Positions 21,898 through 23,139 of a stretch of DNA of 23,139 nucleotides are shown here, piece by piece. The position numbers and the translations under genes were made by a program. Each line of letters begins with the position of its first letter. Position 1 is the first letter of the stretch. Source of the DNA: F2B08 sp046260445 (lineage in GTDB: Bacteria > Actinomycetota > Actinomycetes > Actinomycetales > Dermatophilaceae); contig JBHEPF010000130.1 of the NCBI GenBank assembly GCA_046260445.1, positions 1-23,139 on the forward strand. Reading direction: 5' to 3'. The notes beneath the pieces are model-generated. The model searched no databases. It was not told the DNA's origin and saw nothing but the letters and a program-made list of their open reading frames with translations.

Positions 21898-22594
21898 GCG
21901 CCTCGCGCCGGGAGAGTGCAGACAGCTCGGGGCGGGCAGCGACGAACGTGCGAACCCAGGCCGGGTCGGTCCGCGCGTAGTCGCGCAGCGCCCATCCGAT
22001 CGCTTTGCGGGAGAAGAAGTCCGGGTCCATGAGGTTGGGCTGGATGAGTTCGCTCAGCAGCGCCGGGTCGGTCCGGTCCTTCGCTCCGACCTGGGCGAGG
22101 ATCGCCGCTCGGCGGACCCAGAGTGACCGGTCCCGTGACCACCGCCGAAGTGTGGGCGCGATCTCGCCCGGCCAGCCGAGGAGGAGATCGCGCACCTCGT
22201 GGGTGGCGATGCTGTCGACGACGTCCCACCAGGCGCCGTCGCGGATGAGGTCCTCGAGGAGGGGCAGCACCTGCGGGTCCCGCCACGTGCGGTAGTGGCG
22301 GTGGGCGAGGAGGGCGAGCGCCGCATACCAGTGCTCGCGGTGGGTGGCGTGCTTCCACAGGTGCCGTACGGTCCGCTCCCACTCGCTGCGCTCAGCGATC
22401 CGGTACGCGGGATCGGCCAGCACCGGACGCACGGCCTGGCGCAGGACCGGGCTCGTGAGCCCGAGGTAGGGCAGCCGCGACTTCATGTAGCGCTGCTGAC
22501 CCACCGCGCGCTCGGGGTCGGCCCGGGCGGCCAGGGCGACGTCGATCGCCGGGACAAGATCACCCCCCGGGGTGGTAGCGGGCAACGGTCGCAT
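21884..22594 (-). CDS. AlkD-family DNA alkylation repair glycosylase (HEAT-like)
   Basis: The 236-residue product is an all-helical AlkC/AlkD repeat protein. YMKSRLPYLGL (36-46) is the family's N-terminal mark. The base-excision residues are visible as Trp123 and Asp127 in WWDVVDSIA, and Trp201 in RKAIGWALRDYA. These match the Trp-Asp-Trp set known from Bacillus cereus AlkD in both identity and spacing. It should remove cationic alkylated bases such as 3-methyladenine and 7-methylguanine without base flipping. The ATG at 22594 is preceded on its strand by TAGTTT and 6 nt, with no Shine-Dalgarno. The 3' end overlaps the ATPase gene (21884-21897), an arrangement that could couple their expression through convergent transcription. 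Assignment is firm. Confidence 0.92.
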   Translation of the reverse strand: MRPLPATTPGGDLVPAIDVALAARADPERAVGQQRYMKSRLPYLGLTSPVLRQAVRPVLADPAYRIAERSEWERTVRHLWKHATHREHWYAALALLAHRHYRTWRDPQVLPLLEDLIRDGAWWDVVDSIATHEVRDLLLGWPGEIAPTLRRWSRDRSLWVRRAAILAQVGAKDRTDPALLSELIQPNLMDPDFFSRKAIGWALRDYARTDPAWVRTFVAARPELSALSRREALKHL

Positions 22595-22600
22595 GAGTGC

Positions 22601-22606
22601 AAACTA
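22601..22606 (-). promoter_or_regulatory. Candidate -10 (leaderless) of the AlkD-type gene
   Basis: On the minus strand TAGTTT is followed by 6 nt and the ATG at 22594. Confidence 0.55.
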
Positions 22607-22661
22607 GAGGTGATCTGGACGAACGTGCTTGATAAGAGTCCAGGTCACGGGAGGTATGGAC

Positions 22662-23139
22662 GTGGCCATCAGGACCGAGAGTGTCATAGAGCGCTGGCGT
22701 AGCCTGTGGGAGCAACGGGGGCGGGGCTGGGATCTCGATCAGCCCGAGGGCCGGATCGAGGAGGAGTCCCCTCCGTGGGACTACGAAGAGCTCGTTCGCC
22801 ATGAGCTCGGCTTCGCCGGGTCGGCGCTCGACCTGGGGACCGGGCGCGGTGAGTTCCTCAGTTCGCTCGAGGACGACCTCCCCGTCGAGATGCACGCGAC
22901 CGTGAGGTGTGCGGTGGATGTCCCTCTCGCTCGGGAGGCCCTCGCGCCGTTGGGCGTCGAGATCCGGGAGCATGACGCTCTCTCCGGCGATCCGCTCCCC
23001 TTCCCCGACGCCTGCGTCGATGTCGTCCTGAGTCGACATGAGCCGTTCATGGCGGTCGAGGTGGCGCGGGTGCTCCGCCCGGGGGGATGGCTCGTCGCCC
23101 AGCAGCTCGAGGAGCATCACCTCGGCGATCGTACGGAGA
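22662..23139 (+). CDS. Class I SAM-dependent methyltransferase, N-terminal part (3' end outside window)
   Basis: The frame is open from here to the right edge, giving 159 visible residues and no stop. Motif I of SAM methyltransferases is clear: ALDLGTGRGEF with Asp57, Gly59, Gly61 and Gly63. Later PLPFPDACVDVVLSRHE (111-127) is the usual motif around the active-site floor, and ARVLRPGGWLV (135-145) is the post-motif strand. The substrate is unknown. GTG at 22662 is preferred over the in-frame ATG at 22656 because the Shine-Dalgarno GGGAGG (22649-22654) lies 7 nt from the GTG but only 1 nt from the ATG. It is divergent from the AlkD-type gene with about 65 bp between starts. A methyltransferase beside an alkylation-repair gene need not be related to it. 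Confidence 0.85.
   Translation, partial: MAIRTESVIERWRSLWEQRGRGWDLDQPEGRIEEESPPWDYEELVRHELGFAGSALDLGTGRGEFLSSLEDDLPVEMHATVRCAVDVPLAREALAPLGVEIREHDALSGDPLPFPDACVDVVLSRHEPFMAVEVARVLRPGGWLVAQQLEEHHLGDRTE

Overview
The window is about 70% GC, densely packed and strongly GC3-biased. It has many GTG starts, ATGA/GTGA overlaps and a recurring -10 hexamer placed 6-7 nt before start codons, which suggests leaderless transcription. With the protein types seen, this points to an actinobacterium, most likely Micrococcales; the genus cannot be named from the sequence alone.

Layout. (1) 1-480 is the C-terminal part of a NagA-type GlcNAc-6-P deacetylase. (2) 662-5291 is a tightly overlapping three-gene operon: a processive GT2 glycan synthase of the cellulose/curdlan-synthase type, a short HlyD-like membrane protein, and a lipoprotein GH81 endo-beta-1,3-glucanase. 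Together they look like a beta-glucan (probably 1,3-linked) synthesis and export system. (3) 5301-7118 (-) is a GH13/CBM48 branching-enzyme-like protein, divergent from an App1/DUF2183 phosphatase (7310-8479). (4) 8494-8588 holds a repeat and hairpin array in front of an Fpg/Nei glycosylase (8608-9504). A rhodanese and a membrane Ser/Thr kinase follow, translationally coupled to each other. (5) 11347-12589 holds a LysR regulator divergent from a 56-residue Cys-rich protein, with strong palindromes between them. (6) 12640-14774 holds a thioredoxin-reductase-like flavoprotein divergent from a class V aminotransferase. (7) 14794-14851 is a long hairpin. It is followed on the minus strand by the operon ATP-grasp ligase / peptidase-S51-like protein / Fes-like esterase (18200 to 14879), preceded by a monoacylglycerol-lipase-like hydrolase. 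(8) 19189-21897 is a P2-type cation ATPase with altered ion ligands, convergent and overlapping with an AlkD-type DNA glycosylase (22594 to 21884). The start of a SAM methyltransferase runs off the right edge.

The two most system-like groups are the GT2-HlyD-GH81 operon and the ATP-grasp/S51/esterase operon. Two sequence-level signals run through the whole window: the TAGnnT-N6-start arrangement, and an excess of the 7-mer GTATGCG/CGCATAC (19 copies counted by eye). No tRNA, rRNA, CRISPR array, transposase or phage gene was seen, and no gene-free stretch exceeds 300 bp.
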